The position numbers and the translations under genes were made by a program. A stretch of DNA of 64,000 nt from Haliclona indistincta (Eukaryota; Porifera; Demospongiae; Haplosclerida; Chalinidae). Positions 45,175 to 58,542 of the stretch are shown in pieces. Location of the stretch: positions 12,287,498 to 12,351,497 of the forward strand of contig OZ024790.1 in assembly GCA_964017065.1 (NCBI GenBank), read 5' to 3'. Every line of letters starts with the position of its first letter. The stretch's first letter is position 1. The notes under the pieces were generated by a model. The model was given only the letters and a program-made list of their open reading frames with translations, was not told where the DNA came from and did no database searches.

Positions 45175-46257
45175 ATGGAAGCCGGACCGTCGAATAGCTG
45201 CGCGGGTTCTAGAAATGTGAGTGATTTACGTCAACTGTCGCAGACAATAAATTTCTCCATCAGTGTTGTTTCGCTTGTTGCTTGCATTTTAGCCATGTTG
45301 CTGGCTTGCATATGTCGAGTTGGTCGACAATTTACCCACAGGATTTCGCTTTATCTCTTAGTAGCAGTTGCGTTTAACGAAGTTACGCACTGTCTACAGT
45401 ATGTGTACTTGATGTACGACTACCAACCAAGCAGCGAGTTGTATTACAAGAGTTGCGCAGTGTTGGGTGCTCTAGTGCAGTTATCGATATGGATAATTCT
45501 ACTTTTCACATCAATGTTGATGTTTCATCTTGCATGTCTTACTATCCTCATTGAGATAAGACCTACTATATTGATTGGTGTGACTTATCGAGTGCTCATT
45601 TTAACTCTCTCAAAACAAGAAACAGAAGTGACTACCAAAGCAAAGCGACGAGCATGGTGTCTTGAGATCAGCTACATTCTAATACCGATTCTTGTTCCAA
45701 TGTCTTTTCTCTGGATACCATTCATCAATGATGCATATGGTATGGCAGGCACATGGTGCTGGATACGGAGCAAAGATGACTTATGTAATGAGAACTTAGC
45801 CGGCTTGATTGAGTGGTATGCCTTGTGGTACATTCCAATGATTTTACTATGCGTTATAAACATGATAACAATTGTTGCAATATTAGTGATTTTATGCAAA
45901 CGATTGTGCATCGAGAAGACATCTGATAAAGTATATAGAAACATGCTGAGAGAAAATGCTCCACTTTTGACCTACCCTGTGATCTACAACTTTTTTTCTC
46001 TGTTTCCACTTGCTCGCCGCTTGTATGAAACTATGCCTAATGTAGAGACCAATGATAATCAAGTAGAGCGAGCATTTATGATAATAATGCATTCAGTTGC
46101 TACACCAACTCCGGGCTTGTTCTTTGCTCTTGCATACTGCTTGTTCATTGTCATTGAGAGACACTATCGAAAACAGCATACATCCGAAACTCTGTGTGTG
46201 CATGAAGAAGATTCACTTATACGTAGTGAATTTCGCATACTTGATAGTATTAATTGA
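45175..46257 (+). CDS. cAMP-receptor-like GPCR, copy 4 (intact)
   Basis: Single-exon frame of 360 aa from ATG 45175. It has the same seven-helix layout as copy 1, with SCAVLGA before TM3 and GTWCWIRSKDD in the second extracellular loop. It is the most diverged intact copy at the N-terminus (MEAGPSNSCAGSRNVSDL) and has two extra residues in the first extracellular region (YVYLMYDYQ). Key cysteines, helices and the conserved tail (SLIRSEFRI) are kept. Its 5' flank is not the epoxide-hydrolase-linked flank of copies 1, 3 and 6, which marks a separate receptor lineage. Confidence 0.82.
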   Translation: MEAGPSNSCAGSRNVSDLRQLSQTINFSISVVSLVACILAMLLACICRVGRQFTHRISLYLLVAVAFNEVTHCLQYVYLMYDYQPSSELYYKSCAVLGALVQLSIWIILLFTSMLMFHLACLTILIEIRPTILIGVTYRVLILTLSKQETEVTTKAKRRAWCLEISYILIPILVPMSFLWIPFINDAYGMAGTWCWIRSKDDLCNENLAGLIEWYALWYIPMILLCVINMITIVAILVILCKRLCIEKTSDKVYRNMLRENAPLLTYPVIYNFFSLFPLARRLYETMPNVETNDNQVERAFMIIMHSVATPTPGLFFALAYCLFIVIERHYRKQHTSETLCVHEEDSLIRSEFRILDSIN

Positions 46258-46707
46258 CAGTGCACTTTGTATATTTTACTACCTCTCTTTCATCCACATG
46301 TAGGAATACTGAACTACATGACGTAGTACCGGCTCTCTTAATAGCTGTCTCACTCTAATGTATTGTGTTATTTTATACATCCTTACGGCATCATTTTCAT
46401 GAGCAACACGACGGAACAGCGCTCATAGATAGAGGCGATACAATTATCATTGCCGCTAGGTAATGATATGTATAGGGATGACCGCGAATTAATATGGCGG
46501 CTACTCATGTGTGAAAATGAGATATCGCACACAATTATCTCTACTGTTATACATTTCTACTGCATTTTAATTATAAAAGTAAGTGAATCTGACTCGAAGT
46601 GTAAGCGCTTTGGGAAGTCTATGAGAGTGACCGGGACATTCCGCTGTTGATCTATACTATCAGTTCAAACTGTACTACTTTTGTCTGAAAACAGGACTTA
46701 TCCGTCA

Positions 46708-47793
46708 ATGGAAGTTGAAGCAATAGCATCGAATTCAAATAACTGCAGTAATGGGACTGAACTACATCAACTGTCAATGAAAATAAAGGTATCAATTGCT
46801 GCTTTGTCGTTGGCAGCTTGTGTTTTAGCCGCGTTGCTGGCTTGCACCTGTCGAGTTGGCCGACGTTTTACTCACCGAATCTCGTTGTATCTTCTCCTAG
46901 CTGTTGCGTTTATCGAAGTCACGCACTGTTTGCAGTACTCGATGTACGACTATCTACCAAACGATTCGTATCTCGTGAGTTGCGCCGTGTTGGGTGCCCT
47001 AGCGCAGTTATCGTCCTGGATAATGCTACTCTTCACATCTGTACTGGTGTTTCATCTTGCGTGTCTTACTATCCTCATTGAAATAAGACCTACTATATTG
47101 ATTGGTGTGACTTATCGAGTGTTTATTTTAACTATCTCTAAACAAGAAACAGATGTGACTGCCAAAGCAAAGCGACAAGCATGGTGTCTTGAGATCAGCT
47201 ACATTCTAATACCGATTCTTGTTCCAATGTCTTTTCTCTGGATACCATTCATCAATGATGCATATGGTATGGCAGGCACATGGTGCTGGATACGAAGCAA
47301 AGATGAACATTGTCAAAATGATCCTAGCCGGCTTGATCGAATGGTATGCCTTGTGGTACATTCCATTAATCTTACTATGTGTTATAAACATGATAACAAT
47401 TGTTGCAATAGTAGTGATCTTGTGCAAACGATTGTACATCGAGAAGACATCTGACAAAGTATATAGAAGCATGCTGAGAGAAAATGCTCCACTTTTAACA
47501 TACCCTCTGATCTACAACTTTATTTCTCTAGTTTCCACTAGTTCGTCTCTTGTATCAGACTATAACTATTTCAGAGGATAGTGACAATCAAGTGCACTAT
47601 GTGCATTGGTGATAATGGATTCAGTTGTCATATCAACTCGAAGCTTTTTTTCGCTCTTGCATGCTGCTTATTCATTGTTATTGAGAGACACTATCGGAAA
47701 CAGCATGATACATCTGTAACTCACCAGTGTGGTCATGAGAAGGATCCACTCATACGTAGTGAATTTCGTATGATTGACAGTATACTGAATTAA
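46708..47793 (+). pseudogene. cAMP-receptor-like GPCR, copy 5 (multiple frameshifts)
   Basis: Starts at ATG 46708 (MEVEAIASNS). A one-base insertion near 47325 shifts the frame in the loop before TM5, another near 47530 breaks TM6, and a further indel near 47645 falls before TM7. All three reading segments remain clearly homologous. Confidence 0.88.
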
Positions 47794-48435
47794 TTGAGTT
47801 CTTTTACGTAACATTTATGGCTAGTCTACATGTACAGAAATATAATCTGCAATTATTTTACATCGTCACTGTCATTTTCATGTCCTTTACTTTTTGGGCT
47901 GCTAGACAATTGAGATAGCTGTCCGTCTGTATATTATTTCCTCTATAACTCTAAGCTCCACATAATGCTCATTGAATTCAAATGTTCATAGTGTATTATC
48001 AGAAGCATAACGTTATGTTCAAGTGTGGAAAAGAATGTCACTGAGAATCACAAGATCAATGAATATCATGATCAATAGTTGCATTCCTGCTATAAAATAT
48101 TTTAATAATAATCTGTTGTATTGTAAGCCGTGATTTTATTGTACTTTGTCACTTTAACTCACTACACATGCTGCTCTGATTATTAACCCTCGGCGAGGCG
48201 CATGCGCGATGTTTTTATTAACCATCGGCGCATGCATGCGCGATGTTTACGGTACTTGGTTTGCCATTCGCTGTCCATCGAGCTGCAGAGATCAGCGAAT
48301 GGCTTTTACGCGCTGGTAAGGTTATGACATGATAAGCACCGCAATGGCTTGCAATTTGACTCGTGGATTTTGCTAAAGTGCTTTCATTCTCGAGTTATGG
48401 CTGACTCACCTTGACGGCTATCTTGGACCTCTCTG

Positions 48436-49207
48436 ACTAGGTAGTCCAAGGGTTAGCGCGCATGCGTAAATATTTTCTAGTGGAAAATGTATTAGAATTT
48501 TGGTCAAATCAGTACATAACTTCAGACAACTCGCGTGATGGCAAAACCCGATGAAAATGGACAAATCAGGTACCATTCTAATCGCAATAAACTGATCTTT
48601 TCGTTTATGACAGTCTTGAGTTAAAGTATAGTAATATTAAATAAAGTATGGACGCTTTTTGCTAACAAGATCGTCTATAGCTACATACCAACATCGCACG
48701 ATGGCAAGACTATCATAGAACAATTCAGCGCCCTTTATTGCCTATACATCGATCCAAACTAGCCTGTTACATGATGAATTATTACTCGCGAAAAATTAAT
48801 AATAGTTTGTCATGCTTGTATTAAGCCATAAAATACACTAACGCAATTTGAACGCTCATAATTTTATTAAAACTTTTACTATGATAATGCAAGATAAATT
48901 TTAAGTTTAGTTTCATGGATCCATTATCTTATTAGTTTGGTTGATTTTTTTCTGCTGACTTCTCCTTTTCAGTACAAAGCTATTGCTCACGTGACGAAGG
49001 GTGGACACTAAAGATACCGTATTTCCAATTGAAAATCTCTAGAAAATTTTATGCCAATTACTAAACGTTTTTCAAGAATATCTCTGCAGTTTCTTCACCG
49101 ATTTTAGTCGTTTAACTTGCAGTCGATTCGTAATGAACTAGAGAACAAAGCAACAACAGAAACTAATCCCCTGCAATAGATTTTAAAAATCGCTTGGACA
49201 CTCTACT
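48436..49207. mobile_element. Non-autonomous DNA transposon-like insert, ~770 bp
   Basis: Absent from the paralogous flank near 39058. Ends TAGGTAGTCCAAG and CTTGGACACTCTA are imperfect inverted repeats, and ctctgac flanks both sides. No transposase frame. Confidence 0.6.
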
Positions 49208-49399
49208 CTGACTACAAAAACGCCCATAGTTGACTACCTATGTACTTGTAGATTCCATCCAAACTGCAGAACAGCTATGAGGGTGCGTAGACATTTCAGG
49301 AAAGAGCCTACACTACAGCAATGAACCTTCTCACGTGTTCATGGTCACGCCCTTGTGGTCAGCACTTTGCCGTCTTCTCGTAAATTAGCTAGCACTATA

Positions 49400-49583
49400 C
49401 AGCGCTTTGAATAGATTTTGCAACGCCACAGTCAAAGCGGAAGTATTACGTTGACCAATCAAACACGGCTGGTCACGTGCGGGCCTGCATCAGAAAATTG
49501 AAGCGCGTGATTGATTGGTCAACGTAAGAAAGCGTGTTACTTCCGCTTTGACTGTGGCGTTGCAAGATCTATTCAAAGCGCTG
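49400..49583. mobile_element. MITE, 184 bp, TA target
   Basis: Ends CAGCGCTTTGAATAGAT and ATCTATTCAAAGCGCTG with TA on both sides. The paralogous site near 39225 reads cactatacatgtag without it. Arms pair over about 75 bp and include GACCAATCAA. Confidence 0.88.
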
Positions 49584-50227
49584 TACATGTAGCTGCTCCA
49601 AACAAGGACCTAACACTACACAATGTGTATCACACGCCGAGGGTTTTGTGAAATCTGTTCATTAGCTCAATAAATTATTATACGACTACTGGGTATTTGA
49701 TTGGTCAGTGCATGCAAAGCATGATTGACATCAACAGGGATAGTTTAATTATCTATTATTTATTAGTTACACCATGCCTACCCGGGATGATCTTTTTTAG
49801 GCCTATAGTGGGATTCATAGTATGGGATGTCGTTTATACCAAAATCTTTAGCTGATTTATAAACCCATGCACACCCGATTTATTCATAATTATGTTTACA
49901 AATCTCAATGCAGATTTATAAATTAATATCATCTCAGATTTATATAAATCTTAACATCGTTTTAAAAACATCTGTTGTTTAATCTATTATTCATACATTG
50001 CCACTGACTCATGACAAAATAGCGGTCCAAATGCAAAGCTAAGCCTGCCAAATAAATGCCTATAGCCTAGAGATCCGTTAGCTAGCTAATAGAGGGCAAT
50101 TGATTTTCAGCAAAAGCGGTGAGGCAGCTGCCTCCTCTGCATTGCCTCATTACTAGTTACCCCATGAACCTATTCATGCATGACACATCCAAATGCATTC
50201 ACTTGATCTCCTTCTCTCTGTCTTCAG

Positions 50228-50495
50228 GTAATAATTATGTCAGTCGATGCTCAGCTTTAATTCACTCTCTCTGACGATGAGGAGCCTCACCAGCTGATAG
50301 CATACACTGCAGCATCGCTCACCTAACCATCACTGGGTGTGTCAGCTAGATCTTGTTGCTGGATCTTATACTCTAGTGCCATACACCACTGGATGCTACC
50401 TGAAGCCATGAGAGACTGGACCTGTAGCACCACAACCAGTGCCTCTAATGGATGAAGAGGACGGGAGGATTAGACTAACACAAGCTTGCATTTGA
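50228..50495 (+). pseudogene. Orphan calpain-like domain exon, copy 3 (broken)
   Basis: Same block as at 33584 and 39838 but with an early TAA in the DAQL region, indels, and a TGA in the KPRETG segment. Confidence 0.6.
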
Positions 50496-50857
50496 GAAAC
50501 AGGATATTGTGATCAGGCATGCACTCGTTCACTCACTCCACCCACCCACAGTTAGATTAGAAAAGATTACGCCACAGTTAGACTACACCGCCTTTGCGCT
50601 ACAGTAGCTGTTGAATTAATCACATTTTTAATAATATATTCTATTGTGTAGTGCAAATTCTAGAGCGATGGTTCGAGTATGATATAGTGTCCCCCTATCC
50701 TGTATGTGATGGGTCATGCTACGTCTGACTAAGCCTGGTCGTGTGTGCTTGATCCCAGTAGCTTATGGTAGTAATACAACCTGGTTGTGTGTACTTGATC
50801 TCAGTAACTTACAATGCTTAGCTTTGATCGAGATAAACATTCTTCTTTCATGGTGCT

Positions 50858-51187
50858 CGTAACAAAGGTGCTTTTTTTGATGAAGCATAGATAATACAGT
50901 ACACGGATGAAGTAATGGAGACCTATAAATTCACATTCTCTCAACCTGGTGCCCTCACTCCGCCCATCAACTACATCAGGAATGTGTTCAGTGCTGTTAC
51001 AAAAGCCAAGACTCAGGCTCCACGGACTATCGATATACCTGTGCTGCTTCTTTGGGTTAGTGGTGCTGGTGTACAGTAGATGAGGCATGCAGTAACATGC
51101 TTGAATTCCACAGGGAGATGATGATGCATTCCTAGAGACAGCAATGGCTGATAAACATGGTGACATCTGCACAAACATCACTGTCAG
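50858..51187 (+). pseudogene. Truncated EPHX4-like fragment, copy E (exons 9-10)
   Basis: Exon 9-like to about 51057 and exon 10-like about 51114-51187, with the same 5' disruption as copy D, so D and E descend from one damaged ancestor. Exon 11 is missing. Two diverged 46-bp units lie at about 50732-50810. Confidence 0.85.
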
Positions 51188-52505
51188 GTATAATTATATT
51201 GAACAGGGTTCGTAGACTACATGTCTCCACGGCTATAAGTGATATTGACCAATCAGGTTGCATAACTCCATGGGTTTATATCTCGTAATGGAATCCCACC
51301 ATGTAATGCGGTTATGTGCGCAGAGCATAATTTTACAGCGCTCATATCATAGTTGACGTCATTTTTGTTTACTGTTGCTATGGGCTAAAGAAGTTAGACT
51401 GTGCCAAATCTACATGATTAATTTAAGAAGCTCTCACACTGTTACCAATAGTGTCCTCACTATGCTCAGACACTATAACAACAGCTCTTAACTCTGAAAC
51501 TGCTCAAACCCACGGATGCATAGTTTAACTTGTCTGTTAAAAATGTCCACTTTTCAAAAAATAAACAGTTTTGACTTCAACAACATGTAGGGTTTGAAAT
51601 GGTCACATAATGCTATAGTATAAAAAACTCTTGCTTTACCCTATATACTGTATTGGACCTGAGGTGTGGATTGTTAACAAATATAACTTTTGGATTTACA
51701 TTCCCTGCTTTTAGATATAGGTTTTCATCTTTGTCATGTTTTGTATACTCTGCGGTGATGTTTTAAGGCCCCATAGCTAGATTGCTAATAGTTATCTAAA
51801 CTTCAAACTGCTTCTATGGTGCAGAAAGACCATCTATTTGTATTGTGTACATGATAAGACTCCATGCACTCTGTCGATAATAAAGTACTCCAAGATCTAC
51901 CTTAGTGTATGAAGTTAGGAATTATGTGGAGTGTTTCTATAATAGACAGTTCTTTAAATAATCTACAGATTTTATCTACTTGCACATACCCGTGTGCTGA
52001 GCTAAGGTCTACATTGTTACTACACGAGGCCATGGATATTAGAGGGTTGGTGACACACCCACAATGCCGTGAAGTGTTCTTATAAGGACACGTAGCTTTA
52101 ATTTAGAAGCCCATGGATTTACAGCTTTTCGATAAACATTTATCATAGAGAAACTGGCATGACTAATGCTGGTGCAGCTAACAGATGCATTGCTTAGCGG
52201 AGCCCAGTTAGTGACTGTCTCATGAATGTGTTCACAGAGCCGTTCGAGCAATGCTTGCCAGCACAGAAAACGTCTTCATAGGACTATAAATTCAGTGAAG
52301 AAGCTGCAGAGTGGAGATTTTCGAGCGGTAAGACGCAAACAGGCGTGTCCTTTGACGATATACATTTTTCATACATAGACTCTATACGTACGTATAATTG
52401 TAGACGGACACAAACGCATACTGTAACCCGGCTTGGCGCATACTGCGCACAGGTATAGATTTAGCGTCGCTAAAACAGGCAATCAGTAGTTTCTGAAGAA
52501 AGTAC
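51188..52505. other. Duplicated flank between EPHX4-like fragment and receptor copy 6
   Basis: The first part matches EPHX4-like intron 10 and the flank upstream of receptors 1 and 3. The stretch 52000-52440 is not shared with those copies. No gene was found. Confidence 0.5.
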
Positions 52506-53588
52506 ATGATAATGGAAGAAGCACGCTATGTATCGAATAACTGCAGTACACAGAACGGGACTGATCTACGTCAACTGCTACTGAAATTCAGGTTATCTAT
52601 TGCTGCAGTTTCCGTCATTGTTTGCATTACAGCCGCGTTGCTGGCTTGCATCTGTCGAGTTGGCCGACGTTTTACTCACCGGATCTCGTTGTATCTTCTC
52701 ATAGCTGTTGCGTTTAACGAAGTTACGCACTGTCTACAGTACTCGATGTACGACTACCAACCAAACAACGATTTGTATTATGTGAGTTGCGAGATCTTGG
52801 GCGTTCTACTGCACTTATCGGCGTGGATAATGCTACTCTTCACTTCAGTACTGGTGTTTCATCTTGCGTGTCTTACTATCCTCATTGAGATAAGATCTAC
52901 TATATTGATCGGTGTGACTTATCGAGTGCTCATTTTAACTCTCTCTAAACTAGAAACAGAAGTGACTGGCAAAGCAAAGCGACAAGCATGGTTTCTTGAG
53001 ATCAGCTACATTCTAATACCGATTCTTGTTCCAATGTCTTTTCTCTGGATACCATTCATCAATAATGCATATGGTATGGAAGATACAGTGTGCTGGATAC
53101 GAAGCAAAGATGACTTATGTACCAAGAATTTAGCCGGCTTGATCGAGTGGTATGCCTTGTGGTTCATTCCAATGATCTTACTATGCGTTGTAAATATGAT
53201 AACAATTGTTGCAATAGTAGTGATCTTGTGCAAACGATTGTGCATTGAGAAGACATCTGACAAAGTATATAAGAAAATGCTGAGAGAAAATGCTCCACTT
53301 TTGATCTACCCTCTGATCTACAACTTCTTTTCTCTGTTTCCACTAGCTCGTCACTTGTATCAGACCTTGGCTACTTCAGAAATGGGTGAAAATCAAGTAC
53401 ATCGCGCGTTAATGATAATGGATTCAGTTGCTATACCAACTCGAGGCTTGATCTTCGCTCTTGCATACTGCTTGTTTATTGTTATTGAAAGACACTATCG
53501 GAAACAGCATACATCTGTAACTCTGCATGCATGTGAGAAAGACTCACTCATACGTAGTGAGTTTCGTATGATCACTGACAGTATATAG
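52506..53588 (+). CDS. cAMP-receptor-like GPCR, copy 6 (intact)
   Basis: Single-exon frame of 360 aa from ATG 52506 (MIMEEARYVSNNCS). Predicted helices lie at about residues 28-50, 62-78, 93-122, 165-190, 210-240, 265-287 and 302-325. Cysteine in SCEILG before TM3 and CWIRSKDD in the second extracellular loop are present; N-terminal NCS and NGT are glycosylation sites. The tail ends SLIRSEFRMITDSI. It is the closest relative of copies 1 and 3 and shares their upstream flank. Intronless genes in an intron-rich locus suggest an ancestral retroposition before tandem duplication. Confidence 0.82.
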   Translation: MIMEEARYVSNNCSTQNGTDLRQLLLKFRLSIAAVSVIVCITAALLACICRVGRRFTHRISLYLLIAVAFNEVTHCLQYSMYDYQPNNDLYYVSCEILGVLLHLSAWIMLLFTSVLVFHLACLTILIEIRSTILIGVTYRVLILTLSKLETEVTGKAKRQAWFLEISYILIPILVPMSFLWIPFINNAYGMEDTVCWIRSKDDLCTKNLAGLIEWYALWFIPMILLCVVNMITIVAIVVILCKRLCIEKTSDKVYKKMLRENAPLLIYPLIYNFFSLFPLARHLYQTLATSEMGENQVHRALMIMDSVAIPTRGLIFALAYCLFIVIERHYRKQHTSVTLHACEKDSLIRSEFRMITDSI

Positions 53589-53850
53589 TAGTTTTTTACT
53601 ACCTGTCCTTCATTCATTACTGATCTTTAATTGTGTCACAAATTATACTACACGACTCTCTTGCCTGTATATCAGTTCTTGTCTAACCTTTAGCCGGCCT
53701 CGTCCCCTGGCCAATTTTGTCCGCAGCCCTCGGGCAGCAAACAGCTGGCAAATCCCCACGTAACCCCCACCGTGTTAGGGCTGGTGGGCAGTGACAATGA
53801 TAGGCGCATCACTGACAAGTTCTTCGAAGACTCCAGACTCCAATACGGTT

Positions 53851-54016
53851 GTTTGCGAAGATCTTGCATAACGGAAACCAAACGGAAGTGTGACGCTGAC
53901 CAATCAAATTCACTTTTCGTCACGTGTACAGCTTGAGTTAGTCACGCTTACGTGCGTTTGATTGGCCAACGTCACACTTCCGCTTTCGCTTCCGTTATGC
54001 AAGATCTTCGCAAACA
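53851..54016. mobile_element. MITE-like inverted repeat
   Basis: TGTTTGCGAAGATCTTGCAT and its inverse bound a ~165-bp element with inner GACCAATCAAA / TTTGATTGGCC. Its inner design resembles the 49400 MITE, but the ends differ. Confidence 0.65.
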
Positions 54017-54239
54017 AGGAGCGTTGCAGCATCTAACTTGAATCGCACTATGTACAGTGAACCCCTGGGAGCGTGTACTGTTCTCACGTCATCAGAGCTT
54101 CTAAACCCAAAACCCTAAAAACCTTCTCCTAACTGCGCAAAGTCTGGAGAGTCGTCCTAAACCGGACCTCCGGCCGGCCTTGCCAAGCCTAAGGATCGTC
54201 GGAAGCGTCGCCTTACTAAACCGGTGTCATAAAAATTAA

Positions 54240-54366
54240 TATTGGGGATCCCGTGAGGATGGGGATCCCGGGTCCTTATTCTACAGGTAGAATGGGGATC
54301 CCTGTGTCCACATCCGCACGGTATAATGGGGATCCCCTCGTGAGAATGGGGATCCCTTCCTTTACA
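54240..54366. repeat. GGGATCCC-rich repeat
   Basis: Five GGGGATCCC units, spaced irregularly, with GTGAGGAT and TAGAATGG between. A shorter relative lies at 59824-59870. Confidence 0.75.
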
Positions 54367-54640
54367 TAGTCACGGTCAGCGTGCAAAGGCTCGCCAAAGG
54401 AGCTTATAACTGACTGAACGCAGCTTTGTATAATTTGAACTGTCAATCTATTCCACACCATGCAGGTCTGATCTAACTAGCCTACTCAGTTGAATCGGCA
54501 ACAAAGGTGCAAATTAAATCGAGTTAGTAGACGCTGTAACACTTGCATTTTTAAATGTAGTGATTTATTATTATTATTCAGTACACTGGCAATAGTATTT
54601 TTTTGTAAAAAATTAATATTCATTGTCGACATTACCTGCA

Positions 54641-55350
54641 ATGTCAGAGGCAATGGATTCTGCTGTAGACAATGGTAGCAAAAGCGAGCAGCTGAGCGAT
54701 GGTAGATTTGAGTATACTCACTTGTACAAGTATCTACGAGATGGCACCTATCCGGAAGGATTCACTAAGGCTGAAAAGAGTGGGTTGCGCAAACGGGCGA
54801 AGTTTTTTACTACGCAAGGAAGCGATTTATACTACACTGGCAGCAAATCCAGTAAGCGCATGCATGCATGATAGCTATCAATGCACTATACACATGATGA
54901 TAGAGAAGATGAATTGGTAGTTGAAGATGTGCAAAAACGAAAGAGGATCCTGACCAACGCTTATGACAGTGGACATCTTGGTGTGAATAGAATGCTAGAC
55001 TTTGTTAGCAAGTAATATTGGCCAAAACTATCTGAAAAAGTGAAAGAATATTTAAGTATGGCACAAATTTGCATGAGCTAATGATTATGTAGCACATTGT
55101 ATAGGTCAGATCATGTGAGAAGTGCCAGTGCCACAACTCAAAGCTGCAGAAAGCTACGGGAACTCTTCACCCTATACCAGTAAAAGGTGTCGTATGGAGA
55201 CAGGTCGGGATGGATCTGATTGGCCCATTGCACATGACCCAAAGAGGAAACAAGTTTATAGTCACATTGACAGATTACTTCTCCAAGTGGGCAGAAGCTG
55301 CACCTTTAACTGACAAGTCAGCTCTTGGAATAGCCAAGTTCATTTTCTCA
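54641..55350 (+). pseudogene. Ty3/gypsy-integrase-derived gene, decayed
   Basis: Exon-like blocks 54641-54851, 54906 to about 55080 and 55105-55350 have plausible splice borders. The first gives a KRBA2/GIN1-like N-terminal segment (YLRDGTYPEGFTKAEK). The second holds the first half of an H2C2 zinc-binding domain (DSGHLGVNRMLDF), then an in-frame TAA at 55013 just before YWPKL. The third holds the CEKCQ half and an integrase-core start (VGMDLIGPL ... TDYFSKWAEAA). The D,D,E core is incomplete. The intron arrangement suggests a once-domesticated host gene rather than a plain retrotransposon; the stop argues it is now dead. Confidence 0.65.
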
Positions 55351-55513
55351 GTGAGCTACATGTATGCAAATTGCATAATGTGGTAAATGGTTCACACACT
55401 TTGTGGTACTGTCCTAACAATCACCAAGAAAACGATTTCAGTTACCAGTTAAGCAAACACCAGTATTATACAAGGGAAAGAAATTTCTGAGCAGCAAGTA
55501 CCAATGGACGATC

Positions 55514-56980
<1,467 letters not shown>

Positions 56981-56982
56981 AG

Positions 56983-58542
56983 TTTTTGTTTTTTTTATTA
57001 TTTTTTTTTATAGAAATAACACACATTTAGCAAATTGTGCTAGTAGTGGTAGGTATAATTAATTAAGTTAACTAAATAAAGGTAAAATAAGTTTTTTAAA
57101 TAACTTAAGGTCAGTACACAGTTTAGCTTCTGTAGGTAGGTTATTCCATAATTTAATAGAACGAAACATGAAAGAGTTGGCAGACTGATAAGTACGAGAG
57201 AAAGGAATAAAGAAATTATGAGGATTAGAAGAACGGAGAGCAGAGAATGAAAAATGAGATGGTATATAAGGGAAGCAGGAAAATAACAAAGTTTGTGTAC
57301 GATTTTAAAGAAAGTGCACAAAGACAGATATAGACGACGATTTTCCAAAGTAGGTAAATTATAATGCTCAAGTAAGTCATGGTAGTTAGCTTGCCAGTTA
57401 TTAGAACAAATGCGAAGTGCAAATTTCTGCACATTTTCTAAAGCCTGTGTGTCCTTAGAGAGATATGGATGCCACACCTCAACACCATATTCCAAGAGTG
57501 GTCTAACTTGGGATAGATAAAGTTTGACCATTGTGGATTCTGTTGCATTGCTTGAGAATTGTCTATAAAGGATACTTAACATCTTCTTAGCTTTACTGCA
57601 AATGTATTGGATGTGAGTACTCCAGCCCAGATCTGAAGATATCATTAAACCCAAATACTTGAAAGAGTTGAAAATTTGTAAAGGTTGTCCATTTAGAACC
57701 ATAGGTATGCAAACAGTAGGCTTCTTTTTACGAGACAATAACATTTGCTTGCACTTTGAACCATTAAAAGTCAAAGCATTAAGAGAGGACCAGGATTGAA
57801 TGTGACTGACATCATTTTGAAGGCAGGAAAAGTCATCAGTCATCAGCATACATAACAAGTTTACTATCATTGGAAAGTTGAATTTGAGATATGCTATCAA
57901 TGTATATAAGAAATAGAAGAGGACCCAGGACAGAGCCTTGTGGCACCCCTGAAACAACAGTAATTGACTCAGAAGAAACACCATTTATCACAACACGTTG
58001 TTGACGTTTAGTCAGATAACTATCAAGCCATGAAAGAATGAAGGGGGAAAGATGTAACAGTTCTAGTTTAGCCATAAGCGAGGCATGAGGAATACTGTCA
58101 AATGCCTTCTTAAAATCGAAAAAAATGCAACAGATTTCCTGGTTGTGGTCAAGTAGAGACAACCATTCATGAGTAAGTGACAAAACAGCTGTAATGGTAG
58201 ACATACCTTTACGAAACCCCCACTGAGAATCAGAAAGGGGTTGGCTGTCAGCAAGGTGATCAGAAACAATAGAGTAAACATGTTTCTCAAGCAGCTTACT
58301 AATAATTGGAAGAAGTGATATAGGTCGATATCCAGAGGGGCTGGCCTTGACTTTAAGATTGGAACGATATTAGCTCTTTTCCATGCTTCCGGAAAGTGAC
58401 CCATTGATATGGAAGTATTAAATAAAATACATAAAGAAAAGCCATCAACAACAGGAAAACCAAACCAATGGTGGAAACAAAGATGGCAAAGTAATTGCAT
58501 GATATTGAACTGCACTTCACTGGAAAAGAAAAAAGGACACAA
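56983..58542 (-). mobile_element. LINE retrotransposon, 3' part with reverse transcriptase
   Basis: The minus strand encodes a non-LTR reverse transcriptase in two overlapping frames, broken by frameshifts. Motifs in order are CIFFDFKKAFDSIPH, GVPQGSVLGPLLFLIYI and MYADD (near 57838), then the thumb-like C-terminal region (KYLGLMISSDLGWSTHI, LEYGVEVWHPYLSKD). An A-rich tail follows at 56983-57012. The 5' end is lost at the foldback element, so it cannot be autonomous. Confidence 0.88.

Noticed and set aside
31018..53588. A functional epoxide-hydrolase/receptor operon-like system
   Set aside because: Extra enzyme copies lack exons 1-8 and are broken, so co-selection is not supported; only the physical linkage is.
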